Assembly (NCBI GenBank): GCA_041690255.1
Contig: JAWLHU010000018.1
Coordinates: 62,001 to 126,000, forward strand
Source of the DNA: JAWLHU01 sp041690255
Lineage (GTDB): Bacteria; Bacillota; Sulfobacillia; Symbiobacteriales; Symbiobacteriaceae
Reading direction: 5' to 3'
DNA: 64,000 nt
The notes below the pieces were generated by a model. That model did no database searches. It was not told where the DNA came from and was given only the letters and a program-made list of their open reading frames with translations. How positions within the stretch are numbered: position 1 is the stretch's first letter; each line of letters starts with the position of its first letter. Shown here piece after piece: positions 27,501 to 33,163 of the stretch. Both the position numbers and the translations under genes were made by a program.

Positions 27501-27550
27501 AAGAGCAGGAATATTCGACGGAGTGGCGTAGCGGCGGTCGTTGCTGACAC
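21569..27550 (-). CDS. Giant S-layer-anchored Ig/cadherin-repeat protein
   Basis: 1,993 aa. The GTG at 27550 is preferred: it gives a signal peptide (about 1-32, ...FRPGTALA), though the GAAGGGA upstream is 14 nt away. Order: an N-terminal beta domain (about 33-180), a cadherin-like domain, then seven related repeats of about 100-110 aa opening with APSFTKGADQTV-type sequence and closing in VTPVND-type linkers, with one divergent cadherin-type unit among them. Four putative-Ig (He_PIG-type) repeats with GLPSGISINPSTGLISG-type motifs follow. Next come a carboxypeptidase-regulatory-like domain (VTDALTGKPVPGVKM) and three SLH domains (NGYPDGTFRPERELTRAEA and two more). It is expected at the cell surface as an adhesin or structural fibre. 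Neighbouring repeats are very similar in DNA, so recombination between copies is likely. The protein continues past the third SLH motif with SDLPVTHWAFGQVYEAS to the end. Confidence 0.9.
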   Translation of the reverse strand: MSATTAATPLRRIFLLFLVVGLLLFRPGTALAIDARDQYQESYDQVGVIPLDSSMPWGQSFRPSWNGKVTRIRLYLKQPTDGTATDLQVTLRLYQGEPDELTLLQTAAPVTLGSTASPGWYTFYFSTPVQVATGSPYTFALTVPPDRSTHVGYTFSPAYADGTLWFAADQELSSWVEHPGYDLAFETYMEYTQPPTLATNAGLSVNEGAAATITDAQLRVQDSDTSASALTFTLEGAPANGTLSLGGTGLTDGDSFTQEDITLGRLTYTHNGSETTTDGFDFTVSDGDNSLSSTTFNISVTPVNDAPSFTKGPDQAVWENAGPQSVANWATAISLGETGQTGSFIVTGNTNPTLFAAGPAVAADGTLTFTPAADLFGSADITLQLQDNGGVANGGVDTSASQSFRITVDPINRAPSFTAGADQTIEEDTGAQLVEGWAGAIDPGAPYEAGQGLTFLVETSNNALFSAGPTVDPATGNLTYTPAPNAYGSATVTVRLQDDGGTDGGGVDTSAPQGFVIAVTGLNDGPVITAPAGIQNTYEETDLALGLTVTDTDAGSGPLVVSLAVSHGRLTLGSMTGLIINSGGSGQAYVSFSGTVPDINAALASLTYRGEADYTGGDTLTMTVSDQGNTGAGGALTDSTMVALSLAGVNDAPSFLPGGNVTVLENAGVQTVEGWASAIAAGPADESGQTLTFTVTPDNPGLFAALGGPVIDPGTGTLTFTPAAHIFGMATVSVTLIDDGGTANGGDDRSATASFTITVEDVNTAPSFTKGADQTVNEDAGAQTVTGWATAISAGPGSESAQVLTFTAETSNDALFAAGPALDPATGTLTYTPAPNAYGTVTVTVTLKDNGGTANDGQDTSAPQSFVIDIESVNDAPTLVKGADPTVLEDAGAQAITGWATGISTGPANESGQALTIGLTNSNPGLFAVQPALAPNGTLSFTPANDASGSATVTVTVTDDGGTENDGQNAAVPQTFTITVTPANDRPTFTKGADQTVNEDAGAQTVAGWATAISAGPASEVGQVLTFTAETTNAPLFAVPPAIDPVTGTLTYTPAPNAYGTVTVTVTLQDNGGTANDGQDTSALQSFTLAITGINDVPTFTKGADQTVLEDAGAKVVTGWATGIAAGPANESDQALTFTVTSSNPDLFAVQPALAPNGTLSFTPAANASGTATVTVTLTDDGGTANGGVATSPAQTFAITVTPVNDAPRFTSAPSNTGQMITEGEGLTPLALIDPEGDSITCTVTSGELPPGITLNVDGSFSGLASFGATGTYTAIIRASDPWDYNSTNLVVVVGIADTTPTLAPLSDRENGEGDAVNFSLTATDIDGDSLTYSATGLPSGISINPSTGLISGRLSYSSGGQHTVTVTVTDNTPTPGYSAADRANRSFTWVVYSTNRSPSVAGGSFQVAEGEAWSASLSGSDPDGDSVRFSLAGGSLPVGISLSSSGTLSGKTGYQAAGVYRATVRVTDSSGASATDTVSITVTNTDTRPVLAPVIHQVSQAGQQVSLALSGSDEDQDALTYSASGLPTGLSLNSSTGRISGTPGGEAVGQYTVTATVADTTPGGPNGDSASRSFTWTVTPPAGTSSLSGQLVLSSGHGHGSLPPGVTAEVMLVDEANQANEASELPVGADGRFTATNLRPGPHRVLVRLVAPDGQRLAGVTATVTVGAEGEASLGSILIDPYGTVTDALTGKPVPGVKMRLMWADTPLNREQGREPDTEVQLPALAGFPPAENAVPQWTDAAGFYAWMVFPNSDYYIIAEKEGYLPYDSRREGVIHVGEEIVTHNLTLQPVGGEHRRYVNGYPDGTFRPERELTRAEAAAILSRLPWTGGQQPAIAYSDVAPSHWAAQAIATATARGLMTGDPGGTFRPDAPLTRAEIAVIIVRLKGLAPLPGSTFADAQGHWAQPLIKAVQEARLMQGMPDGSFQPGRSVTRAEFVTAMNRALGRSGVVSGVAPVFSDLPVTHWAFGQVYEASQDHRFEWQPDGTELRATE

Positions 27551-27695
27551 GGGTGGGTCACGTCTCCCTTCTTGTACAGTGCTGCGATGAAAGAGTGTGT
27601 ATCGTCCATTTCCGACCAATCGATCGGATACTTCCTCACGTGATGGGTGATACCCTGCTCCCAGAGACGAATTGTGTAAAGTGTCGCTGCAATAA

Positions 27696-27721
27696 TGAAG
27701 GCAGGGGACCCCCTGCCTTCG
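27696..27721 (-). terminator. Terminator of the 27729-28265 gene
   Basis: GAAGGCAGGGG (27697-27707) pairs with CCCCCTGCCTTC (to 27720). On the minus strand it is followed by ATTATT. Confidence 0.75.
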
Positions 27722-27728
27722 TTTCCTG

Positions 27729-28265
27729 CTATTCCACTTGGGTCTGGATGTTCGCCTGCTGAATGGGGAAGCCGGGCACCTGTGCCGCCCCCGCCCACGG
27801 CAAGCCCTGCACGACCGTCTGGGCCGGCGGGACCATCTGCTGGTAGACCCCGTCCAGGGGGGTGAAGGACCGGGTCATAAACCGGACGGCGGGATTCCCT
27901 TGCTTCTCCGGCTCCTGGAGCACCTGGTTCAGGGCGTTGGTCGCCCCGGTGTAGGCCTGCTGGATCAGGTTCACCTGGTCGATGATCCCCCCCATCACCT
28001 CCGGGGTCCCCCGACCGGAAAGCGCCCAGCGGAGCATGCCGCTGAGGGCGGTGGTACCGTAGAGTCCCTGGAGCGCGTGATTGGTCATCTGCTGGAATGC
28101 TGTGTTGTCACCCACCTGGCGGGCAGCCAGCCAGTGGGCGGCGTAAGCGCTCTGGATCTCGGGCTGGGCCGCCTGGAGCAGCCCCTGCATACGGGAGAGC
28201 GAGCCCGCCACCTCGGCGGACAGGCGGACCGGGTTGCCATCGGGCATCGGCATCGGACGAGCCAT
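27729..28265 (-). CDS. Hypothetical protein, helical
   Basis: 178 aa, ATG at 28265 with GGAGGTG about 9 nt upstream. No signal peptide and no transmembrane segment. The sequence is Gln/Ala-rich and mostly helical (GSLSRMQGLLQAAQPEIQ; HWLAARQVGDNTAFQQM), with a Pro/Gln-rich C-terminus (PGFPIQQANIQTQ). The pattern is a little like small spore-coat or ferritin-like helical proteins of Firmicutes, but I see no diagnostic motif and make no assignment. A monocistronic unit with its own terminator. Confidence 0.65.
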   Translation of the reverse strand: MARPMPMPDGNPVRLSAEVAGSLSRMQGLLQAAQPEIQSAYAAHWLAARQVGDNTAFQQMTNHALQGLYGTTALSGMLRWALSGRGTPEVMGGIIDQVNLIQQAYTGATNALNQVLQEPEKQGNPAVRFMTRSFTPLDGVYQQMVPPAQTVVQGLPWAGAAQVPGFPIQQANIQTQVE

Positions 28266-28336
28266 GAGTACAGCACCTCCGCGAAGATCGCTCTACACCC
28301 CATGTTATGTCGCCCCTGCCCATGTGGTCTCCATCT

Positions 28337-28927
28337 TCAGGTCAGTTCCCGAAAGATCAACTGAACCCCCAGCCCAACCGGCAGTTGGAGGCTCTGATAG
28401 CCCTCGGTGCCTGCCACCCGGTCAATGAAGGGTTGGATCTCGGCAGCGTGCGAGAGCAGATTGTCCACGACGATAAGCCCGCCGGGAACGAGGACCCGCT
28501 GCAGGTCGGGCCACCAGGTCGGGTACTCCGTCCGGTCCGAGTCCAGGAAGATGAACTCATAGCTGCCGATCGGTTGGCTGCGCAGGTGATCGCCCGCATC
28601 GCCCTCGATCAGGGTGATCAGGTCCCCCAACCCGGCTTGGCCAAAGTTGGCCCGCGCCAGTTCCGCCTTCGCCGGCAGGAACTCCAGGGTCGTCACGCTC
28701 CCGCCGAGGGGTCGCACCGCGTCTGCCAACCAGAGCGTCGAGTAGCCATTGGAGGTGCCCACCTCCAAGACTCGCCGGGCGCTGGTCGCACCCACCAGAA
28801 GCGCCAGCAGTGCGCCCGTCTCCGGTGTCACGTTCCGCATCCTCTCCATCTTGTTCGAACGTCCCTGATCATGCGCCTCACCGAACTCGTAGATCTCCCG
28901 TAGCAGGTCCCGCAACCCTGTATCCAT
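28337..28927 (-). CDS. SAM-dependent O-methyltransferase
   Basis: 196 aa, ATG at 28927 with GGAGGCG upstream. Class-I Rossmann methyltransferase of the catechol/caffeoyl-CoA O-methyltransferase group. Motif I is VLEVGTSNGYST (about 53-64) and motif II is VTTLEF with an acidic residue for SAM ribose. IFLDSDRTEY carries the metal-ligand Asp region and LIVVDNLL is the second metal-site motif. Full length for the family. The substrate is likely a catechol-like or other small hydroxyl compound (family inference). It lies 30 nt downstream of the VOC gene on the same strand and is probably co-transcribed. Confidence 0.85.
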   Translation of the reverse strand: MDTGLRDLLREIYEFGEAHDQGRSNKMERMRNVTPETGALLALLVGATSARRVLEVGTSNGYSTLWLADAVRPLGGSVTTLEFLPAKAELARANFGQAGLGDLITLIEGDAGDHLRSQPIGSYEFIFLDSDRTEYPTWWPDLQRVLVPGGLIVVDNLLSHAAEIQPFIDRVAGTEGYQSLQLPVGLGVQLIFRELT

Positions 28928-28957
28928 GTAATCGCCTCCGCTGCGCTTGACCCGGCC

Positions 28958-29371
28958 CTAGATCCCCGCCGTGTTGTAGAGCACGACCCGCCAGCCGTCC
29001 GGGTCCTCGAAGGTGAAGCCACGCCGCCCCCAATACGGATTCTCCGGCTCCACCGGCTCATGCCCCATGGCACGGAGCCGCTCGACCAGACCGTCCAGAG
29101 CAGCCTTTTCCGGTATGTAGAAGACCAGCAGGTTATCCTTGGTCGGTGCCGGGCAGGAGCTCCCATGCTCATGCTGGGTGAACTCCAGGTGGTACCCCTT
29201 GCCGGGAAGGCCTACCATGACGCCGTCGTACCCGTCGTGCCCCTCAAAGTGGCCCACCACCGGCAGTCCGAGCCCGTCCCGGTAGAAGCGGACCACTTCG
29301 GCAAGCCGATCTGTCGGGCGGGCCACACGCACCTGCACGGCGGGCAGACCTTCTGGCCATTGCTGTGACAT
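28958..29371 (-). CDS. VOC-family (glyoxalase/bleomycin-resistance fold) protein
   Basis: 137 aa. The ATG at 29371 (MSQQWP) is favoured over the ATG at 29380, which overlaps the AAGGAGA ribosome binding site. Two beta-alpha-beta-beta-beta units are visible: RLAEVVRFYRDGLGLPVV with GYHLEFTQHE, and LDGLVERLRAMGHEPV with GFTFEDPDGWRVVLYN. The His/Glu positions (HLEF, and the C-terminal DPDGWR-V-LY) fit a metal-binding VOC enzyme. The reaction (glyoxalase, dioxygenase or antibiotic binding) cannot be determined. First gene of a two-gene unit with the methyltransferase. Confidence 0.85.
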   Translation of the reverse strand: MSQQWPEGLPAVQVRVARPTDRLAEVVRFYRDGLGLPVVGHFEGHDGYDGVMVGLPGKGYHLEFTQHEHGSSCPAPTKDNLLVFYIPEKAALDGLVERLRAMGHEPVEPENPYWGRRGFTFEDPDGWRVVLYNTAGI

Positions 29372-29394
29372 TGTATACATTCTCCTTTCAAATG

Positions 29395-29427
29395 TAAAAC
29401 AGGCACCATCTTATTGACGGTGCCTGC
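29395..29427 (-). terminator. Rho-independent terminator of the selenoprotein candidate gene
   Basis: On the minus strand CAGGCACC pairs with GGTGCCTG across an 11-nt loop and is followed by TTTTAC. It begins 16 nt after the downstream TAG stop at 29443, not after the internal UGA, which supports transcription of the whole extended frame as one gene. Confidence 0.88.
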
Positions 29428-29442
29428 TTGGGGAACGATACG

Positions 29443-29853
29443 CTATGACTTCGGTTCCACCGAGTTCGCGTAGACATCGAAGACCAGTTGGGGAGTGGCC
29501 GGGTCGTTGGTGGGCAGGATCACCTGGAAGTGATGCGGACCAGCCATGCCGGGCCCCATGTGATACGGAAAGACGAAACTGGTCGATGCCCCGGGCCCCA
29601 CCACCGTAGAACCTACGGTGACACGGGGCGGTCAGCAGCCCTCCAGCAGCTTGACCTGAGGGTCGCCCAGCTTCAGGTCGCCGTTGCCCTCGTTCTTGAT
29701 CACGAACTCATGGGTCTTCATCTCCGCCGTGGTCAGCACGTCACCGAAGTCGTGCTTCAGCTCCGGCGCCGCCACCTTCGGCGTGCCGCCCGCCGCGCAG
29801 CCGGCCACGAGAATGCTAAGGCCCAGGAGCAGGGCCACCAGGGAGCGTCTCAC
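29443..29853 (-). CDS. Candidate selenocysteine-containing lipoprotein (in-frame UGA)
   Basis: 136 aa if the in-frame UGA at 29634-29632 is read as selenocysteine; otherwise 73 aa. The GTG at 29853 starts a lipoprotein signal ending LVAG-Cys19. Residues 30-73 form a DUF1573-like beta domain (HDFGDVLTTAEMKTHEFVIKN, GDLKLGDP). The UGA codon follows Cys73, giving EGC-U-PP. The frame then continues 62 codons with coherent protein sequence (VTVGSTVVGPG, FPYHMGPGMAGPHHFQV, PTNDP) to TAG at 29443. These are the strands and the HMG-GMxGPH / TNDP motifs expected to complete such a domain. The known family shows Cys-Cys-Pro-Pro at this place as I recall it (established knowledge, not checked). A SECIS-like hairpin follows the UGA. 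A nonsense mutation is the alternative. Confidence 0.75.
29596..29628 (-). promoter_or_regulatory. Bacterial SECIS-like hairpin after UGA
   Basis: On the minus strand, CACCGTA (29620-29614) pairs perfectly with TACGGTG (29608-29602) around the loop GGTTC. A lower CCCC/GGGG stem and two G-U pairs extend it. Eighteen nucleotides separate the UGA from the loop and the loop begins with GG, both within the known bacterial SECIS rules (short apical loop with an early guanine, about 16-37 nt from UGA). Confidence 0.7.
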
Positions 29854-29887
29854 GCAACCATCGACTCCCTTCGTTTGGAGTACGCCC

Positions 29888-29917
29888 ATTATACCGGGCA
29901 ATGGGTGGATGAGACAA
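29888..29917 (-). promoter_or_regulatory. Sigma-A-type promoter of the selenoprotein candidate
   Basis: Minus-strand TTGTCT (29917-29912), an 18-nt spacer and a perfect TATAAT (29893-29888). It lies just after the stop of the upstream SLH gene and about 35 nt before the GTG start. Confidence 0.8.
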
Positions 29918-29925
29918 GCCGTCAG

Positions 29926-31443
29926 CTAGGGCATGACCCGCCAGAACTTCCCGGCGGAGTCCCGTAGGAGGGCGCCGCCGTCCGGGGCCGGCACGACCGC
30001 CGTGCTGCTGCCCGCCGAGCGGGGTGCGACCAGGCGGGTGAAGGCGCCGGTCTCCAGGTCGAACTTGAAGAGCGACTCCTGCCGCTCTGCCTCGCTGCCG
30101 CCCTCGGCCAGGGCGATCACCCAGCGCACCGGCCCGGCACTGCCCAGCACGGCCGCCTGGACCGGGCGCCCATCGCCACCGAAGTAACGCCCGAGCAGCG
30201 GGACCCGCTGCACCACCTGGCCATGCTGAAGTCGGATCGCCTCGACCCGGGAGCCATCGGCACTGCCGGTAACCATGAGCCAGACCGAACCATCCTCGGC
30301 GGCAGCAACCCGGCGGATCTGCTGCGAGCCCGTCAGGCCGGTGGTCATCTGCTCCGTCTGGCCCGCAGCGCTCACCTTGTAGAGCCGGGTCAGGCTGGCG
30401 CCGTAGAGATTCCCCTGCCAGTCGATCTCGGCCGAGAGGAGCCGGTCACCCATGGGAATGGTGGCGGTCACGCCGGAGCCATCGGCAATGATCAGCTCGG
30501 TGCCGTGGCTGAACCAGAGCCGGCCGCCGGCATCGACCGCGAGGAGCGTGGCCCCATTCGCATAGCGCCCGACCTCAGCCATGGCACCATTCTTCAGCCG
30601 GTAGACAACGTCCCCGTCCTCCATGACCAGTTGAAGCCAGGCCGCCTTGCCCGGGGCGGGCAGGAGCCAGAAACCGCGCAGGTCCGCATCGACCGTGTAG
30701 GTGTGGGTCCCGTCGCTAAACGATGGGCGCGGCGACTCTTCCGTGGCGTTGATCGCCCAGACCGGCTCGCCCTCCGCCGGATGGCGGACGATATTCGGCG
30801 CCCCTTCCGTGGTGGATGCGGTCAGGTTCATCCCGACCTGCTTCAGCACCCGCTGGACGATCACCAGCGCCTCGGCCCGGGTGGCGGTGCGCTGCAGCTT
30901 GATGCTGCCATCCTCATAGCCGGTCAGGATCCCATCGCTGATCGCCACGGCGGCCCAGTCCTGGAGCCAGTCCGGGTAGGTGGCCACATCGGGCACGACG
31001 AGATCGATATGCCCGACCAGCCCCTGCTTGCCCACCGCCCGGACGGCGGCGAGCACCATCTCCTGACGGGAGATCTTGGTGTCCGGGCCCAGCGAGGCGC
31101 CGTAATCCGGCGGGAAGAGCAGGCCGCCGCTGACGGCCGCCTGGATCTGCCCCTGCTGCATGGACCAGTGGCTCTTCTCACTGAAGGGTGCGACCATGGA
31201 GGGTTGCGGCTTTAGCTTCACCGCTGCCGCCAGGAGCTTGAAGAACTCGGCCCGGGTGATCGGTTGATCGGGCTTGAAGGAACCATCGGGGAAGCCGCTA
31301 ATGTACCCATCGTTAACGCCGGACTGGATCTGCGTCCGGGCCCAGTGGCCGGCGATATCGTTCAGCGTGGCGGCGTGAGCCGGCGCGGGCAGAGCCGCAC
31401 CCAGAACCGCCACCGATGCGATGACTGCAAGCGAGCGCCGCAT
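29926..31443 (-). CDS. SLH-domain exported protein with beta-propeller-like C-terminus
   Basis: 505 aa, ATG at 31443 with AAGGAGG 10 nt upstream. The signal peptide covers residues 1-25 (ending PAHAA). Three SLH domains occupy about residues 26-210: DIAGHWARTQIQSGVNDG with GFPDGSFKPDQPITRAEF, a degenerate second, and a third with GYEDGSIKLQRTATRAEAL. From about 250 on, repeated strand patterns with GGRLWFS, DWQGNLYG, EDGSVWLM and PDGGALLRDSAGKFWRV look like a six- or seven-bladed propeller of the kind that senses or binds ligands. An N-terminal SLH placement is less usual than C-terminal. Probably a surface protein; ligand unknown. Confidence 0.85.
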   Translation of the reverse strand: MRRSLAVIASVAVLGAALPAPAHAATLNDIAGHWARTQIQSGVNDGYISGFPDGSFKPDQPITRAEFFKLLAAAVKLKPQPSMVAPFSEKSHWSMQQGQIQAAVSGGLLFPPDYGASLGPDTKISRQEMVLAAVRAVGKQGLVGHIDLVVPDVATYPDWLQDWAAVAISDGILTGYEDGSIKLQRTATRAEALVIVQRVLKQVGMNLTASTTEGAPNIVRHPAEGEPVWAINATEESPRPSFSDGTHTYTVDADLRGFWLLPAPGKAAWLQLVMEDGDVVYRLKNGAMAEVGRYANGATLLAVDAGGRLWFSHGTELIIADGSGVTATIPMGDRLLSAEIDWQGNLYGASLTRLYKVSAAGQTEQMTTGLTGSQQIRRVAAAEDGSVWLMVTGSADGSRVEAIRLQHGQVVQRVPLLGRYFGGDGRPVQAAVLGSAGPVRWVIALAEGGSEAERQESLFKFDLETGAFTRLVAPRSAGSSTAVVPAPDGGALLRDSAGKFWRVMP

Positions 31444-31562
31444 TACGTAAGGTCCTCCTTCATCATCTGCACTCTTACATGCCAATGACGATGATGAGGC
31501 ACTAAACGTTCAACGTACATTTTTCCATGGAAGATGCACCCGACTCGAAGCGGTCACCCCGG

Positions 31563-32525
31563 TCAATCGGTCGCCTCGCTCCATAAGATCTGTGCCGCCG
31601 GCTCATCCCTGCCCGGCTGCCATAGCCGCAGGCTGGGCTGGGCTCCAGCGGGGGCCCGGAATGTGAGCGTCTGCGGCAGTCCCTCGGGAATGCGGATCAC
31701 CTGGTAGGAGCCCATGGGCCAGTCCGCCGGGAGCGCCGGCTGGATCAGTTCGTGCAGGCTCTCATCGACCGTCTCTATGGTGAAGGGATCGAACGGCCCC
31801 ACCCCCATGCGGACCTGCGGACCGGCAGTGGAGCGAACCGCCAGGTCCGACCCCGACCGGACCAGCAGCATGTACTGGTGTTTCGTGTCAGGGAAGAGCC
31901 GGTAGGTATGGCGCCAGTTCAGGCGGATCTGGACCTCGCCGTTAAGAAGAAGGGCGGTCGCCTCAGGTGGATTGGGCTCATCTTCGAACCGGATGATGCC
32001 GCCCGGCCCCGCATTCTGTGTCATTGACCCGAAGAACGCGGTAAGACTCTCCTTCAGCCTGTCCAGGTCGACCGCCTGGTCGAAGCCGGGCCCCACATTG
32101 CTCTCGGTCAGCCCGGCCCGCAGCGCCTCCTCCAAGCCCCCAATCAGTTCGATGCGCCGCTGCAGCGCTGCGTCGGGCAGGTCGGGGCTCAGGTCCCGGG
32201 CGTACTGGAGCAGCATGGGCAGGTTGTGCTTTGGCATCCAGACCACCTGCCCCTTACGAGAGGGGGCGAGCCGCTCCATCAGGGGGAGCGATTCCTTGTG
32301 GGCCGAGACGAGGTAGCCATGGGCAGCGGAGAGAGCGTCGATCCGCTGTTCTTCGTCGTGGCTCTGCGTCGCTCTGGCCAGTTGCTGGTGCGCCATCTTC
32401 ACATCGTACTTAAGGTTCCCGGTCATGTCGGCGTAATAGGCCTGGCGCCACTGGGCCGCCAGCCAGCCGGCCACGGTCACCGCAGCCAGCAGGACCGCAG
32501 CCATCCACCTCGTCTGCATCTTCAT
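31563..32525 (-). CDS. Membrane-anchored hypothetical protein
   Basis: 320 aa, start ATG at 32525 with GGGAGG 8 nt upstream. One N-terminal hydrophobic segment (about residues 7-24, MAAVLLAAVTVAGWLAA) acts as an uncleaved anchor or signal. A helical region with coiled-coil character follows (KYDVKMAHQQLARATQSHDEE), then a C-terminal beta region (EVQIRLNWRHTYRLF, YQVIRIPEG, LRLWQPGRDE). The rest is probably extracytoplasmic. No known family recognised. It lies upstream of the SLH gene at 31443 but across a gap of 119 nt, so separate transcription is likely. Confidence 0.7.
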   Translation of the reverse strand: MKMQTRWMAAVLLAAVTVAGWLAAQWRQAYYADMTGNLKYDVKMAHQQLARATQSHDEEQRIDALSAAHGYLVSAHKESLPLMERLAPSRKGQVVWMPKHNLPMLLQYARDLSPDLPDAALQRRIELIGGLEEALRAGLTESNVGPGFDQAVDLDRLKESLTAFFGSMTQNAGPGGIIRFEDEPNPPEATALLLNGEVQIRLNWRHTYRLFPDTKHQYMLLVRSGSDLAVRSTAGPQVRMGVGPFDPFTIETVDESLHELIQPALPADWPMGSYQVIRIPEGLPQTLTFRAPAGAQPSLRLWQPGRDEPAAQILWSEATD

Positions 32526-32711
32526 TCGGATCCTCCCTCTCCCATTCGTTCCAGCAAGAATTCGGCTCGCTCCACCGGACGAACGGCTCTCACCAGCAAT
32601 GGTGCGCAATTTGTGTATGATGCTTGCACCCATTTAAACAATTGTCCCTTGAGATAGAACTTCTGCAGGGACGGTGCAACCTCCTCCGCCAGCCCTTCTG
32701 TACTCACCCAC

Positions 32712-32738
32712 GAAAAAGACCCCCGTGGCCGGGGGTCT
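32712..32738 (-). terminator. Rho-independent terminator of the 32749-32982 gene
   Basis: GACCCCCG/CGGGGGTC hairpin (32718-32737). On the minus strand it is followed by five T residues. Confidence 0.9.
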
Positions 32739-32748
32739 CGCTATCTCT

Positions 32749-32982
32749 TTACTTAACCGGTTGCTGGCGGGTGAGGCCGAGCAATCCCGCCCCCATGAGG
32801 AGCGCCCCAGCCGCCCGTAACGCTTCGACCCTAACCCCCGGGCCGGGTTCCATGTCACCCGCCGGGAGCCTTTCGACAATCCCTGCTGCCGCGGCCCCCC
32901 GCCCGATCGGACCGCTGAGAAACAGCCCGATGCCTGCCACTACCAGCAAGACGTGGACGGTGAGGATGATCCGTTGTAACAC
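32749..32982 (-). CDS. Small two-helix membrane protein
   Basis: 77 aa from a GTG at 32982 with GGGAGG and AGAGGGG upstream. Hydrophobic segments lie at about residues 5-24 and 52-70, separated by a polar loop (ERLPAGDMEPGPGVRVEALR). No family recognised. The existence of the gene is supported by its ribosome binding site, the coherent two-helix topology and a strong terminator 11 nt downstream. Confidence 0.7.
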   Translation of the reverse strand: MLQRIILTVHVLLVVAGIGLFLSGPIGRGAAAAGIVERLPAGDMEPGPGVRVEALRAAGALLMGAGLLGLTRQQPVK

Positions 32983-33163
32983 CCCTCTGCCTCCCTGAAC
33001 TGATCATGACCATTACGTTCGGCAGCGAACGTGAAAGATCCTGTTTCTTCCGCAATCTCAGTCCATGCTATTTTCTTATTTTCCAGATTCCCCCCATGCA
33101 TTCCCAGCAACGTCGGGCCCCGCTCTTGCGTCCTATAGGCGTTCTCAATCCACACTCCGGGAG

